Shown here piece by piece: positions 52,381-61,045 of a stretch of 64,000 nt of DNA. This stretch comes from Sphingobacterium populi (lineage in GTDB: Bacteria > Bacteroidota > Bacteroidia > Sphingobacteriales > Sphingobacteriaceae), in the NCBI RefSeq assembly GCF_001586775.1, contig NZ_LQXS01000004.1, positions 1 through 64,000 on the forward strand, in the 5' to 3' direction. The notes under the pieces are model-generated. The model was not told where the DNA came from. It saw only the letters and a list, made by a program, of their open reading frames with translations, and ran no database searches. The translations under genes were made by a program, and so were the position numbers. Numbering within the stretch: position 1 is the first letter of the stretch; each line of letters opens with the position of its first letter.

Positions 52381-54858
52381 ATGAAAAAAATAGGCTTATC
52401 AATTTCCGCTTATCTCATCGCCCTAAGTTTGGGATATGCTCAGCAACCCTATTCGTTGAGCTGGCGGGTATCGCCACAAGATACTACCGGCAAGCAGTTT
52501 GATATTGTTCTAAAAAACAATCACAGCGAAACACTTGATATCAGCAAGTACAATCTGTGGTTCAATTCCAACTATCATATTAAGGAACAGCAGCAGCCTA
52601 ATTATAAAATATCTGATGAGAATGGCAACCTATATCGCGTCAACTTTAAGGAAGCTATTCGCTTAGCGAAGCTCGACTCCATTTTATTGACCTACAGGAC
52701 GGATTTTCCGATCACGCACACTTCTATTGCGCCAAATGGCTTCTATCTCCAATCTAAGGAAGATCCTACGTCGGTTATCTCTTTGTCCAACCCACAGATC
52801 ATAGCACCCGTATTATCGACAGAGAAAAATGTGAAAATGCTGGCAGATTTGTATGATAAAAACGACTTATTCCGATCAGATGCTATACAACCTATTCTGC
52901 CGACACCGAAGTCGATAAGCACGACAGCTGCTCAGTATCAACTCCAGACGGGCTTTACCTACTACATTGATCCTGCGTTGGCTCAAGAGCTGTCTACAGT
53001 ATTGCATGATATAGCAAAAGACCTAGCAAAGTGGAAACCAAAAAATAAGACACAAGTGGATAATGCTCACTTAGCCATTCAGCAAATCGATGGATTGGCA
53101 GAAGATGCTTATCTGCTATCCATAGATGCCAAAGGCGTTCGCTTGCAGGCTACACATGCCAAAGGAGCATTTTACGGCATACAATCTTTGCTATCGCTAT
53201 TCCCGGCAAATTTTCAAGACAGCAAAACTATATCACTTCCGTTTGTACAGGTCGAAGATGCACCACGATATGCTTATCGCGGTTTGATGTTGGACATTTC
53301 CAGAAATTTTAAAGACCTAAAGACATTGAAGAAGTATGTCGATGTGATGGCTCGTTACAAATTAAACAAATTGCACCTGCACTTCATCGACGATGAAGGA
53401 TGGCGATTGGAAATTCCCTCTTTGCCCGAGCTAACCGCCATTGGCGCTAACAGAACGCCTCATTATGCCGACGGATCTGGCATTCAGCCATCGTATGGCT
53501 CCGGAGCGAATGCCAAAGAGAAGCAATACCTCTCGAAGGAAGAGTTTAAGGAATTGTTGCGCTATGCGAATGACCGATTCGTAACGATTATACCCGAAGT
53601 AGAGACACCAGGTCACGCCCGTGCAGCAGTAAAAGCTATGGAAGCGCGCTATCACCGATTAGTAAAAGCAGGACAAAAGGAAGAAGCCGAGCGCTTTTTG
53701 ATGAATGATTTTCAAGACACCTCTACTTACTATTCTGCTCAATATTGGCAAGACAACGTCATGAATCCGGCTTTGCCGGGTACCTATCGCTTCATTGCAC
53801 ATATCATGGATGAGATTAAAGGCATGTATGACGAAGCAGGATTGCCGCTAAAAGTGATCTCCATTGGCGGCGATGAATTGCCGACAGGATCTTGGGAAGG
53901 ATCACCAAAAGTACAAGCCCTGATGCAAGAGCAAGGATATGCTTCTGTGCACGAAGTATGGACGTATTATATTGATCGTGTACATACGATCTTGAAAGAG
54001 AAGCAACTCACCATGGCTGGCTGGGAAGAAGTGGGCATGGTAAACCGCGGTAAAGGCATGGAAGTCAACGAGAAGTTTGCTGATCGTGGTTTTTTACTCG
54101 ACGTGTGGAATAATACTATCGGTGGTGGACAAGAGGATTTGGCCTACAAGTTAGCCAATTCAGGCCACAACACCGTATTTGTAAGTGCAAGCAACTTCTA
54201 TTTCGATATGGCTTGGGACAATCGTTTTGAAGAACCTGGGCTGACTTGGGCATCTAAAACAGATTTATACCATGCCTACTCTTTACTTCCTGAAAGCTAT
54301 TTTGCCAATATACAGTATACAGATCGCGGTAAGCCGCTAGGCGAAGATTATTTTAAACAGAAAACCCGATTAACCCCACAAGGTGCAAACCACTTAATCG
54401 GATTAAAAGGTGCGCTTTGGGCCGAGACTGTACTCGATAATGATGCGATGGATTACATGATCTTTCCTCGATTCTTTGCATTGGCAGAACGTGCCTGGGC
54501 ACCCGCGAGCGAATGGGAAAACGAAGCGAACTTCGATAAAGAAGCGTTTGATAAGACCTATGCTGCCTTTATTAATAAGGTTGGCAAGGTGGAATTGCCG
54601 AAATTACACGGCTTCTCTGGAGGATTCCGATATCGCTTGCCTGCAGTTGGCTTAAAAGAAAACAACGGTAAGTTATTTGCTAATGTCGAATATCCAGGAT
54701 TCGCTATTCAGTACACGGTGAGTTCTTCGGCAGATCGCAATGCACCTGCAAAGCCATTCCCAGCTGGCGGATTATCGCTTAAATCTGGAGAAAAGATCGA
54801 CGTCTTTACGACAGATATCGATGGGCGCAAGGGCCGTATCAGTAGCTATACAAAATAA
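52381..54858 (+). CDS. Exported beta-N-acetylhexosaminidase, family GH20
   Basis: This 825-residue enzyme cleaves terminal N-acetylhexosamine from glycans or chitin fragments. It has a signal peptide (cleavage near GYAQ, residue 20), an N-terminal CHB/HEX domain (NHSETLDISKYNLWFNSNY) and a GH20b domain. The GH20 barrel has YRGLMLDISRNFK, LHLHFIDDEGWRLEIP and the catalytic Asp498-Glu499 pair in SIGGDELPTG. A C-terminal chitobiase-type domain of about 70 residues ends it. The start is the ATG directly before the signal peptide; the frame continues upstream to 52279 over the tRNA promoter. Confidence 0.95.
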   Translation: MKKIGLSISAYLIALSLGYAQQPYSLSWRVSPQDTTGKQFDIVLKNNHSETLDISKYNLWFNSNYHIKEQQQPNYKISDENGNLYRVNFKEAIRLAKLDSILLTYRTDFPITHTSIAPNGFYLQSKEDPTSVISLSNPQIIAPVLSTEKNVKMLADLYDKNDLFRSDAIQPILPTPKSISTTAAQYQLQTGFTYYIDPALAQELSTVLHDIAKDLAKWKPKNKTQVDNAHLAIQQIDGLAEDAYLLSIDAKGVRLQATHAKGAFYGIQSLLSLFPANFQDSKTISLPFVQVEDAPRYAYRGLMLDISRNFKDLKTLKKYVDVMARYKLNKLHLHFIDDEGWRLEIPSLPELTAIGANRTPHYADGSGIQPSYGSGANAKEKQYLSKEEFKELLRYANDRFVTIIPEVETPGHARAAVKAMEARYHRLVKAGQKEEAERFLMNDFQDTSTYYSAQYWQDNVMNPALPGTYRFIAHIMDEIKGMYDEAGLPLKVISIGGDELPTGSWEGSPKVQALMQEQGYASVHEVWTYYIDRVHTILKEKQLTMAGWEEVGMVNRGKGMEVNEKFADRGFLLDVWNNTIGGGQEDLAYKLANSGHNTVFVSASNFYFDMAWDNRFEEPGLTWASKTDLYHAYSLLPESYFANIQYTDRGKPLGEDYFKQKTRLTPQGANHLIGLKGALWAETVLDNDAMDYMIFPRFFALAERAWAPASEWENEANFDKEAFDKTYAAFINKVGKVELPKLHGFSGGFRYRLPAVGLKENNGKLFANVEYPGFAIQYTVSSSADRNAPAKPFPAGGLSLKSGEKIDVFTTDIDGRKGRISSYTK

Positions 54859-54873
54859 TAGGAACCAAGTAGT

Positions 54874-54923
54874 AGAATTCCACTTGTTAATTATTCATGA
54901 AACGACAAGTGGAATTCTTTTTT
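54874..54923 (+). terminator. Intrinsic terminator behind the hexosaminidase gene
   Basis: A 14-base perfect stem, AGAATTCCACTTGT with its complement across a 17-base loop, is followed by a run of T. Confidence 0.85.
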
Positions 54924-55338
54924 ATTTGCGGACAATGGCTACCGTAAGACGCGAAACACAGGTTAGCTTGCCTTTGCTATCTTTTATTTTAATATCCCAA
55001 ATGTGGGTTTTCCCGCCAATATGTAGTGGAGTACAAGTGGCTATCACTTCACCAGATACTACAGGACGTAGATGATTTGCATTTACTTCCAGTCCTACAC
55101 CGACATACTTCTCCGGATCTACAATGAGATTAGTGGCCACGCTCCCTACCGACTCCGCCAGCACGACAGATGCGCCACCATGCAATAAGCCATAAGGCTG
55201 CTTGACCTTATCGGTAACGGGCATTCGCGCCACAAGCGCATCATCACGAATCTCCACCACCTCTATTCCTAGAAATCCAGTCATATTCGTGGCAAAAAGT
55301 TCGTTTAGCTCTTCAATGCTATATTCTCTAAACCACAT
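54922..55338 (-). CDS. Hotdog-fold thioesterase (PaaI type)
   Basis: This 138-residue hotdog protein has the PaaI/YdiI-type motif QPYGLLHGGASVVLAESVGSVAT (catalytic Asp/Glu region near residue 58) and EVNANHLRPVVSGEV. It probably hydrolyses acyl- or hydroxybenzoyl-CoA thioesters such as DHNA-CoA in menaquinone synthesis, but the substrate is inference. It overlaps the DinB gene upstream by 11 bases on the same strand. Confidence 0.92.
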   Translation of the reverse strand: MWFREYSIEELNELFATNMTGFLGIEVVEIRDDALVARMPVTDKVKQPYGLLHGGASVVLAESVGSVATNLIVDPEKYVGVGLEVNANHLRPVVSGEVIATCTPLHIGGKTHIWDIKIKDSKGKLTCVSRLTVAIVRK

Positions 55339-55876
55339 GCAAATGCTTTTGATTATTCGTGTCGTTATCTTTGAGATAGCGGCTACGCAATAGCGTCAGA
55401 TGATGATTCATATGCCCCGCAATGATGTAAAGGAAAGCTTGCACACTGATTAGCCGATCTGATGCCATTCCTTTACGATTAAGCTCACCCTCATTGAATG
55501 TATCGAACAATAAAATATTAGCTTGGCGCAGCGCCACAAATTCTTCGATAATACTCTCAAAAGATCTTTCGTTATGTCGCGCATAGGCTACAAATTCATC
55601 CTGTTCGAACGAGGCCAAAGCTGTCATGTCATTTCTGGCAAAGCGAAGTGCGCGATAAGCCATGATACGTTCTGCATCTAAGATATGACAAAGGGTTTCT
55701 TTTATAGTCCATTTGCCTTCGGCATAGGAGTAACTACCCAAATGTTGGGGAATACTGCGCACAAACTCGGGAAATGCCTGTAATTGCTGCGCCAACTCAT
55801 CCATTATAGGCTCGGTCACACTCTCAATATACTCCTTATAAATTGCCGGATAATCATCCGATTTGAGTTGGTTCAT
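55328..55876 (-). CDS. DinB family protein
   Basis: This 182-residue four-helix-bundle protein has the metal-binding histidines of the DinB/YfiT superfamily in ETLCHILDAERIMAYRAL and AGHMNHHLTLL. Members are often bacillithiol-dependent S-transferases or damage-inducible proteins, which fits with the bshC gene at 9856; this is inference. Its start overlaps the histidine kinase gene and its end overlaps the thioesterase gene, so all three are coupled. Confidence 0.88.
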   Translation of the reverse strand: MNQLKSDDYPAIYKEYIESVTEPIMDELAQQLQAFPEFVRSIPQHLGSYSYAEGKWTIKETLCHILDAERIMAYRALRFARNDMTALASFEQDEFVAYARHNERSFESIIEEFVALRQANILLFDTFNEGELNRKGMASDRLISVQAFLYIIAGHMNHHLTLLRSRYLKDNDTNNQKHLHVV

Positions 55877-57095
55877 ATCTCAAATTACTTTTTAAAATTA
55901 TTCTGATCGTGGTACCCTTGCCCACCTCCGATTCTTTCACAAATATCTGGCCACGATGTAGTTTCACCATTCTTTTGGTCAGACTTAGTCCTAATCCCCA
56001 GCCACGCTTTCGGGTTGTAAATCCGGGTAAGAATATCGATTCCCAGTTGGCTCGTGGAATACCTCTTCCCGTATCGCTAACATCCATAAATATTTCTTCT
56101 TTCGCGATGTTTTCAAAAATTTGGATATGTACCTTCCCCTCTGATTCAATGGCATTGACAGCATTCTTCAAGAGGTTTTCCACGATCCAGTCAAACAGTT
56201 GTACATTTAGCATGGCTTCCACATGCTGATCTCCTTCCAGCACAAAAGAAATGCGACCGCTAGTACGTACGCGAAAATAATCCATGTATTCTTTGACCAC
56301 GTGATAGATATTATGATTGGAAAGATGTGGCTCAGATCCAATCTTGGAAAAGCGATCTGCCACCACTTCAAGTCGATATACATCGCGTTCCATCTCGTCA
56401 AAAAGCGTATTATCTTCGGCCTCGAAGGTGGCTCTTGCCAATTCCAGCCACCCCATGAGTGAGGAGATCGGTGTGCCCAGCTGATGCGCCGCCTCTTTGG
56501 CCATCCCGACCCACACTAGGTTTTCTTCCGAACGCTTAATAGAATTAAAAACGGTATAGGCAATGACCAGAAATATAGCAATCAATGACAATTGTATATA
56601 AGGAAAGATACGAAGTTGCCGCAATGCATCGGAGTCTTTATAATACACAAACCACTTCTGCCCAGCGGTTTCTAGCTCAATAATAATAGGTGGGTGTCGA
56701 CGCTGCATTTCTGCTAACTCTTTGGCAAAATAGGCCGGATCATACACAAGCTTAGAAGACAATGTGTCACTCACATCTGTCGAAATATTCGTACGGGTAC
56801 TATCCAGATCGCGCCAAAATATAATATCGCCCGTATCATCCGTAATAATTGCAGGCAACGAAAGACTATCGCGCACCGCATAGATAAAGCTGATGAACTC
56901 GTCGTTCACATCGGGCAAAGATACAATACTACGTGTGCTCATTGCCCATACCTCCGCCTTGGTCCGTTCGGATTTAGACAGACTCTTTGTAAGGTAATTG
57001 GTATACAGAAGTGATGCTGCCGCAATCATAGCCGCAAACAAAAACAAAAATAACTTCCAATGTTGCCGATGATGACGGTAGGGATTTCGTTGCAT
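55854..57095 (-). CDS. Sensor histidine kinase (no adjacent response regulator)
   Basis: This 413-residue protein has two membrane helices (residues about 12-32 and 148-168) around a periplasmic sensing region of about 115 residues. The dimerisation helix has the phospho-acceptor in KEAAHQLGTPISSLMGWLEL. The HATPase domain has N-box ENLLKNAVNAIE, G1 DTGRGIP and G2 GWGLGLSLTKRM. The HQLGTP form is typical of a Bacteroidota group. No response-regulator gene is next to it; DinB and thioesterase genes follow in the same transcript. Confidence 0.93.
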   Translation of the reverse strand: MQRNPYRHHRQHWKLFLFLFAAMIAAASLLYTNYLTKSLSKSERTKAEVWAMSTRSIVSLPDVNDEFISFIYAVRDSLSLPAIITDDTGDIIFWRDLDSTRTNISTDVSDTLSSKLVYDPAYFAKELAEMQRRHPPIIIELETAGQKWFVYYKDSDALRQLRIFPYIQLSLIAIFLVIAYTVFNSIKRSEENLVWVGMAKEAAHQLGTPISSLMGWLELARATFEAEDNTLFDEMERDVYRLEVVADRFSKIGSEPHLSNHNIYHVVKEYMDYFRVRTSGRISFVLEGDQHVEAMLNVQLFDWIVENLLKNAVNAIESEGKVHIQIFENIAKEEIFMDVSDTGRGIPRANWESIFLPGFTTRKRGWGLGLSLTKRMVKLHRGQIFVKESEVGKGTTIRIILKSNLRYEPTQIG

Positions 57096-57177
57096 AATTA
57101 TCTAAATCGCGTTACAAAATAGGCATTTTATCGTTAGCAGGAGCAGCTGTACGCCACCATGATCGGGAAATAATATG

Positions 57178-57185
57178 TAGTTTTG
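57178..57185 (+). promoter_or_regulatory. -7 promoter element (TAGTTTTG) of gltX
   Basis: Exact TAnnTTTG match ending five bases before the gltX ATG. The mRNA is predicted to be leaderless or nearly so. Confidence 0.6.
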
Positions 57186-57190
57186 TTGTT

Positions 57191-58711
57191 ATGAGTTTGG
57201 AAAAGAAAGTCCGGGTGCGCTTCGCGCCCAGCCCGACCGGCGGTCTGCACTTGGGAGGCGTACGTACCGCGTTGTTCAATTACCTGTTTGCAAAGCATCA
57301 CAACGGAGATTTTATTCTTCGAATAGAAGATACCGATCAGACTCGATTTGTAGCTGGCGCAGAAGCATATATCAACGAATGTTTGGAATGGTGTGGTATC
57401 ACACCCGATGAAAGTCCCGAAAAACCGGGCGCATTTGGCCCGTATCGGCAAAGCGAACGGAAACCTTCCTATCGCCAATATGCGGAGCAGCTGGTCCAAA
57501 ATGGACATGCATATTACGCTTTTGATACCGCTGAAGAGTTGGAAGAGCAGCGCAAATTGCAACCAAACTTCCGTTATAGCCACGAAAATCGGCTGAATCT
57601 TCGTAATTCACTCAGTCTGGAAGAAGCAGAAGTAGCACGCCTGCTAAGTGAAGGTCATCCGCACACCATCCGAATCAAAATTCCCGCAGAAGGAACGGTA
57701 TCATTCGATGATATGATTCGAGATCGCGTGGCATTCGAAACAAAATTAATTGATGACAAGGTACTGCTAAAAGCAGACGGTATGCCTACCTACCATCTCG
57801 CTGTTGTTGTGGATGACAAGGCCATGGAAATTACGCATGTTTTCCGAGGCGAAGAATGGCTTCCATCTGCTCCCGTACACATTTTGCTTTGGCAATATCT
57901 CGGCTGGAAAGAGCAAATGCCGCAGTGGGCGCATTTGCCATTGATCTTAAAACCGGATGGCAATGGAAAACTAAGTAAACGCGATGGCGATCGCTTAGGA
58001 TTCCCAGTGTATGCGATGAACTGGACAGACCCAGCTACTGGGAATACTACCGAAGGATTTCGCGAGAAAGGATTCTTGCCAGAAGCATTCGTGAATATGT
58101 TGGCCATGCTGGGCTGGAATGATGGGACAGAAGAAGAATTCTTCACGATGGAGCAACTTATCGCAAAGTTCTCTTTCGATCGTATCAGTAAAGCAGGAGC
58201 AAAATTTGATTTTGAGAAAGCAAAATGGTTCAACAGAGAATGGATTCAGCGTAGCCCAAATGAAGAATTAGTTCCGCAAATCATAGAAGTATTGGCGAAG
58301 AAAGGAATCGACGCGACACCAGCGAAGGTAAACACAATATTGGCATTGGTAAAAGACCGAATGACCTATAGTGCAGATTTCTGGGAACATGCCTCGTACT
58401 TCTTTCAAGCGCCAGAATCCTTGGATACCGCAGCTGTAAAACCAAAGTGGACGCCTGAAAAAACAGTCTTTTTTGAAGAAGCAATTGCGCTTTTTGAAAG
58501 CCAATCTGATTGGACCGCTAGTAATTTAGAAACCATCTTCAAAGAAAAAATTGCGCAATCAGGTCTTAAGATGGGCGAATTGATGCTACCATTACGTATC
58601 ATGCTGGTCGGCGGAAAATTTGGACCCGATGTTTTTGTAATTGTAGAAACACTCGGCAAAGATCAGGTAGTCACACGCATCAAAAATGGATTGAAAACGA
58701 TACAAAACTAA
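57191..58711 (+). CDS. gltX: Glutamyl-tRNA synthetase
   Basis: This class-I synthetase charges tRNA-Glu, whose gene lies at 52190-52264. The 506-residue protein has the HIGH-like motif in FAPSPTGGLHLGGVRTA (His20-Gly23), LRIEDTDQTRF, and the KMSKS-like KLSKR at residues 260-264. Length is normal, and it has a C-terminal anticodon-binding helical domain. Whether it is discriminating or not (Gln misacylation) is not visible. Confidence 0.97.
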   Translation: MSLEKKVRVRFAPSPTGGLHLGGVRTALFNYLFAKHHNGDFILRIEDTDQTRFVAGAEAYINECLEWCGITPDESPEKPGAFGPYRQSERKPSYRQYAEQLVQNGHAYYAFDTAEELEEQRKLQPNFRYSHENRLNLRNSLSLEEAEVARLLSEGHPHTIRIKIPAEGTVSFDDMIRDRVAFETKLIDDKVLLKADGMPTYHLAVVVDDKAMEITHVFRGEEWLPSAPVHILLWQYLGWKEQMPQWAHLPLILKPDGNGKLSKRDGDRLGFPVYAMNWTDPATGNTTEGFREKGFLPEAFVNMLAMLGWNDGTEEEFFTMEQLIAKFSFDRISKAGAKFDFEKAKWFNREWIQRSPNEELVPQIIEVLAKKGIDATPAKVNTILALVKDRMTYSADFWEHASYFFQAPESLDTAAVKPKWTPEKTVFFEEAIALFESQSDWTASNLETIFKEKIAQSGLKMGELMLPLRIMLVGGKFGPDVFVIVETLGKDQVVTRIKNGLKTIQN

Positions 58712-58731
58712 TCACTAATTAAATCATCACT

Positions 58732-59637
58732 ATGAAACTAAAAACCACTATGCTGCAAGCATCTTTGGTAGCCATGTTAGCATGGACTACGACAGCCTGC
58801 AACAACAGTTCCACGTCTCAAAATGCATCAGAAGAAACAGCGGATACCACGACAACGGTGGCAGCAAGTTATCCTGAGGAAGAATTAGGGTGGAAATTGG
58901 GTGCACAAGCATACACGTTTCGGCTATTCTCTTTCGAAGAAGCATTACAAAAGGTCAAAGAGGCGGGATTACGACATGTAGAAATGTATCCTGGTCAAGA
59001 TTTGACCAAAGGTAGTTCCGATAAAACTGGTCATCAACTATCTGCCGAAGGCCGCAAAAAAGCTAAAGAATTATTGTCTGAAAATGGCATCACTTTAAAT
59101 GCTTACGGCGTAGTGGATGGAAAAGACGAAGCGGAATGGCGTCAGATCTTTGAATTCGCGAAAGAAATGGGCATCAGCGTGATCGTGTGTGAGCCAAAGG
59201 CAGAACATTTGGACATCTTATCTAAATTGTGTGATGAGCACAACATTAAAGTAGCGATTCATAATCATCCAGATCCTTCGACGTATTGGGACCCTACAAC
59301 TGTATTAAAAGCGATTGAAGGCCGTAGTGACAAAATGGGCGCAGCGGCTGATGTTGGTCACTGGGAGCGCTCAGGATTGAATCCAGTAGAATCTTTGAAA
59401 AAACTAGAAGGAAAAGTATACCATATGCACTTCAAAGATCTTAATGTAGCTAACGATAAAGCGGCGCACGATGTGCACTGGGGAACCGGTGTGATCGGCA
59501 TGCCACAGATCATCGAAGAGCTGAAACGTCAGAACTTCAAAGGAATGATCTCAGCAGAATACGAACACAATTGGGAAAACAACGCAGGTGATGTAAAAAC
59601 CAGTGTGGCTAGCTTTAGAGAAGCACTCAAAGACTAG
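58732..59637 (+). CDS. Sugar-phosphate isomerase/epimerase-like lipoprotein (TIM barrel)
   Basis: This 301-residue protein has a lipoprotein signal peptide with lipobox Thr-Thr-Ala-Cys (Cys23) and a low-complexity Ser/Thr linker. A xylose-isomerase-like TIM barrel follows: LRHVEMYPGQDL, VIVCEPKAEHLDI, VAIHNHPDPSTYW, AADVGHWERSGLNPVESL and ISAEYEHNWENN. Exported members occur in polysaccharide-degrading Bacteroidota; the substrate is unknown. It follows gltX by 20 bases and ends at a strong terminator. Confidence 0.93.
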   Translation: MKLKTTMLQASLVAMLAWTTTACNNSSTSQNASEETADTTTTVAASYPEEELGWKLGAQAYTFRLFSFEEALQKVKEAGLRHVEMYPGQDLTKGSSDKTGHQLSAEGRKKAKELLSENGITLNAYGVVDGKDEAEWRQIFEFAKEMGISVIVCEPKAEHLDILSKLCDEHNIKVAIHNHPDPSTYWDPTTVLKAIEGRSDKMGAAADVGHWERSGLNPVESLKKLEGKVYHMHFKDLNVANDKAAHDVHWGTGVIGMPQIIEELKRQNFKGMISAEYEHNWENNAGDVKTSVASFREALKD

Positions 59638-59654
59638 AAAGTTCTAAAAAAAAA

Positions 59655-59692
59655 CGATCAAGGCACGCTCGCTGTCTTGATCGCTTTTTTTT
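59655..59692. terminator. Bidirectional intrinsic terminator
   Basis: CGATCAAG pairs with CTTGATCG across a 13-base loop, with T8 on one side and A9 on the other, between convergent genes. Confidence 0.85.
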
Positions 59693-59721
59693 GTGCACAA
59701 TACCATGCGCCACAACTAAAA

Positions 59722-60306
59722 TCAAAAAGAAATGGTGCCAGCCGGCGTGACTAGGCTGTCCAACGGCACATCCCATGGATCTACTGGTATCTGTTCGAGT
59801 AATGGCGCGAAGTAAGAGATGCCAACCTTTTGCACGGCAGGCCGACATTCATGTAAAAAACGATCGTAGAAACCCTTACCGTAGCCGATGCGGTTTCCCT
59901 TTCGATCGCAAACAAGTAAGGGCATCACGACCAAATCAATATCTTCAGGAGCTACAGCAACTGTATCAGGCTGTACAACTAGCTCCGGGATTCCCCATGC
60001 ATTTTCTACCACCGATTCCAAATTCCAGACGAAATGTTGCAACGTGCCCCGATCGAACTGCGACACCGAAACAACGATGAATATGGCCGGATAATGATGC
60101 CGTAGCCAACGAATAAATGGCATGGTATCGTACTCGTTCCACTTCGCGATAGGTAGATAAATATGTATATGAGATAAGGTGCTGAAGTCAATGCTTTGGA
60201 GACCAGCAAGTATGTGCGTATCAAGGAGCTTCGTTTCTGCTGGCGAAAGTGCCAAACGCATTGATCTATAAGTTGCTCTTAGCTCATTTTTTGTCATATT
60301 TTGCAT
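59722..60306 (-). CDS. 5-formyltetrahydrofolate cyclo-ligase
   Basis: This enzyme converts 5-formyl-THF to 5,10-methenyl-THF with ATP. The 194-residue protein starts TKNELRATYRSMRLALSP, with IHIYLPIAKWNEYDTMPFI in the middle and the C-terminal ATP-site motif RIGYGKGFYDRFL. Length is normal. An ATG three codons inside (60297) is equally possible. It is convergent with the lipoprotein gene and reads in the same direction as efp, with the efp terminator between. Confidence 0.93.
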   Translation of the reverse strand: MQNMTKNELRATYRSMRLALSPAETKLLDTHILAGLQSIDFSTLSHIHIYLPIAKWNEYDTMPFIRWLRHHYPAIFIVVSVSQFDRGTLQHFVWNLESVVENAWGIPELVVQPDTVAVAPEDIDLVVMPLLVCDRKGNRIGYGKGFYDRFLHECRPAVQKVGISYFAPLLEQIPVDPWDVPLDSLVTPAGTISF

Positions 60307-60363
60307 CGCTAAAGGTATTTTTATCGCTGGCGCAACAGTTTACTTAGCATTCCATATCTTATC

Positions 60364-60407
60364 ACAAAAAACGCGGCCTTTGGAGAAAACTCCACAGGCC
60401 GCGTTTG
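60364..60407 (-). terminator. Intrinsic terminator behind efp
   Basis: On the minus strand AAACGCGGCCT pairs with its complement, with an inner stem TGGAG/CTCCA, and is followed by T6. Confidence 0.85.
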
Positions 60408-60441
60408 TAAAGTGGTTAAGAAATAGCAAGCTCGTACGAGC

Positions 60442-61002
60442 TTATTTTACACGTTCAATATAATCTCCTGTGCGTGTATCAACTTTTACGCGATCCCCTT
60501 GATTAATAAATAAAGGTACTCTAATCTCTACACCAGTCTCTACTGTCGCATTTTTCAATGCATTGGTAGAAGTATCACCTTTTACAGCCGGTTCCGTATA
60601 AGTAATTTCCAACTCGACGGTAGTAGGAGCTTGTGCCATGATTGGCTCTTCGCTTTCAAAAGCTACGATGACGTTCATACCTTCTTTTAGGAAACGAGCA
60701 CTACTTCCAAAAAGTGATTTAGGTACGTTGAATTGTTCGTACGAGTCATTGTCCATAATGACAAAAAAGTCGCCATCATCGTATAGATATTGATAGTCAT
60801 TCGTTTCTACTCGTGCAATCTCTACCTCTTCGTCGGTTCTGAAGCGGTACTCCACTAATTTACCTGTTTTCAGGTTACGCATTTTTGCCTGGTAAAAAGC
60901 TCTTAAATTGCCTGGTGTGCGGTGCAAAAACTCGTCTACGCTTACCAACTCTCCGTTGAAACGCAATATATTTCCAGATTTTACGTCTGATGCTTTAGCC
61001 AT
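60442..61002 (-). CDS. efp: Translation elongation factor P
   Basis: EF-P rescues ribosomes stalled at consecutive prolines. The 186-residue protein has all three beta-barrel domains: KSGNILRFNGELVSVDEFLH, VPKSLFGSSARFLKEGMNV and NQGDRVKVDTRTGDYIERVK. In the loop where E. coli has the modified Lys34 (KPGKGQAF), it reads TPGNLRAF, so Asn32 sits at the tip and Arg34 lies two residues later. This is a known Bacteroidota variant and implies a different or absent modification. Confidence 0.95.
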   Translation of the reverse strand: MAKASDVKSGNILRFNGELVSVDEFLHRTPGNLRAFYQAKMRNLKTGKLVEYRFRTDEEVEIARVETNDYQYLYDDGDFFVIMDNDSYEQFNVPKSLFGSSARFLKEGMNVIVAFESEEPIMAQAPTTVELEITYTEPAVKGDTSTNALKNATVETGVEIRVPLFINQGDRVKVDTRTGDYIERVK

Positions 61003-61024
61003 AATAGTTCATTTATTTCGGACT

Positions 61025-61032
61025 CAAAAATA
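61025..61032 (-). promoter_or_regulatory. -7 promoter element (TATTTTTG) of efp
   Basis: Exact TAnnTTTG match on the minus strand between the ABC ATPase stop and the efp start, giving efp its own promoter with a leader of about 15 bases. Confidence 0.6.
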
Positions 61033-61045
61033 GAAAAATCCGTGG

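Noticed and set aside
57134..57583. Minus-strand reading frame of 149 codons over the gltX start
   Set aside because: It lies antisense to the conserved catalytic part of gltX and has no recognisable family.
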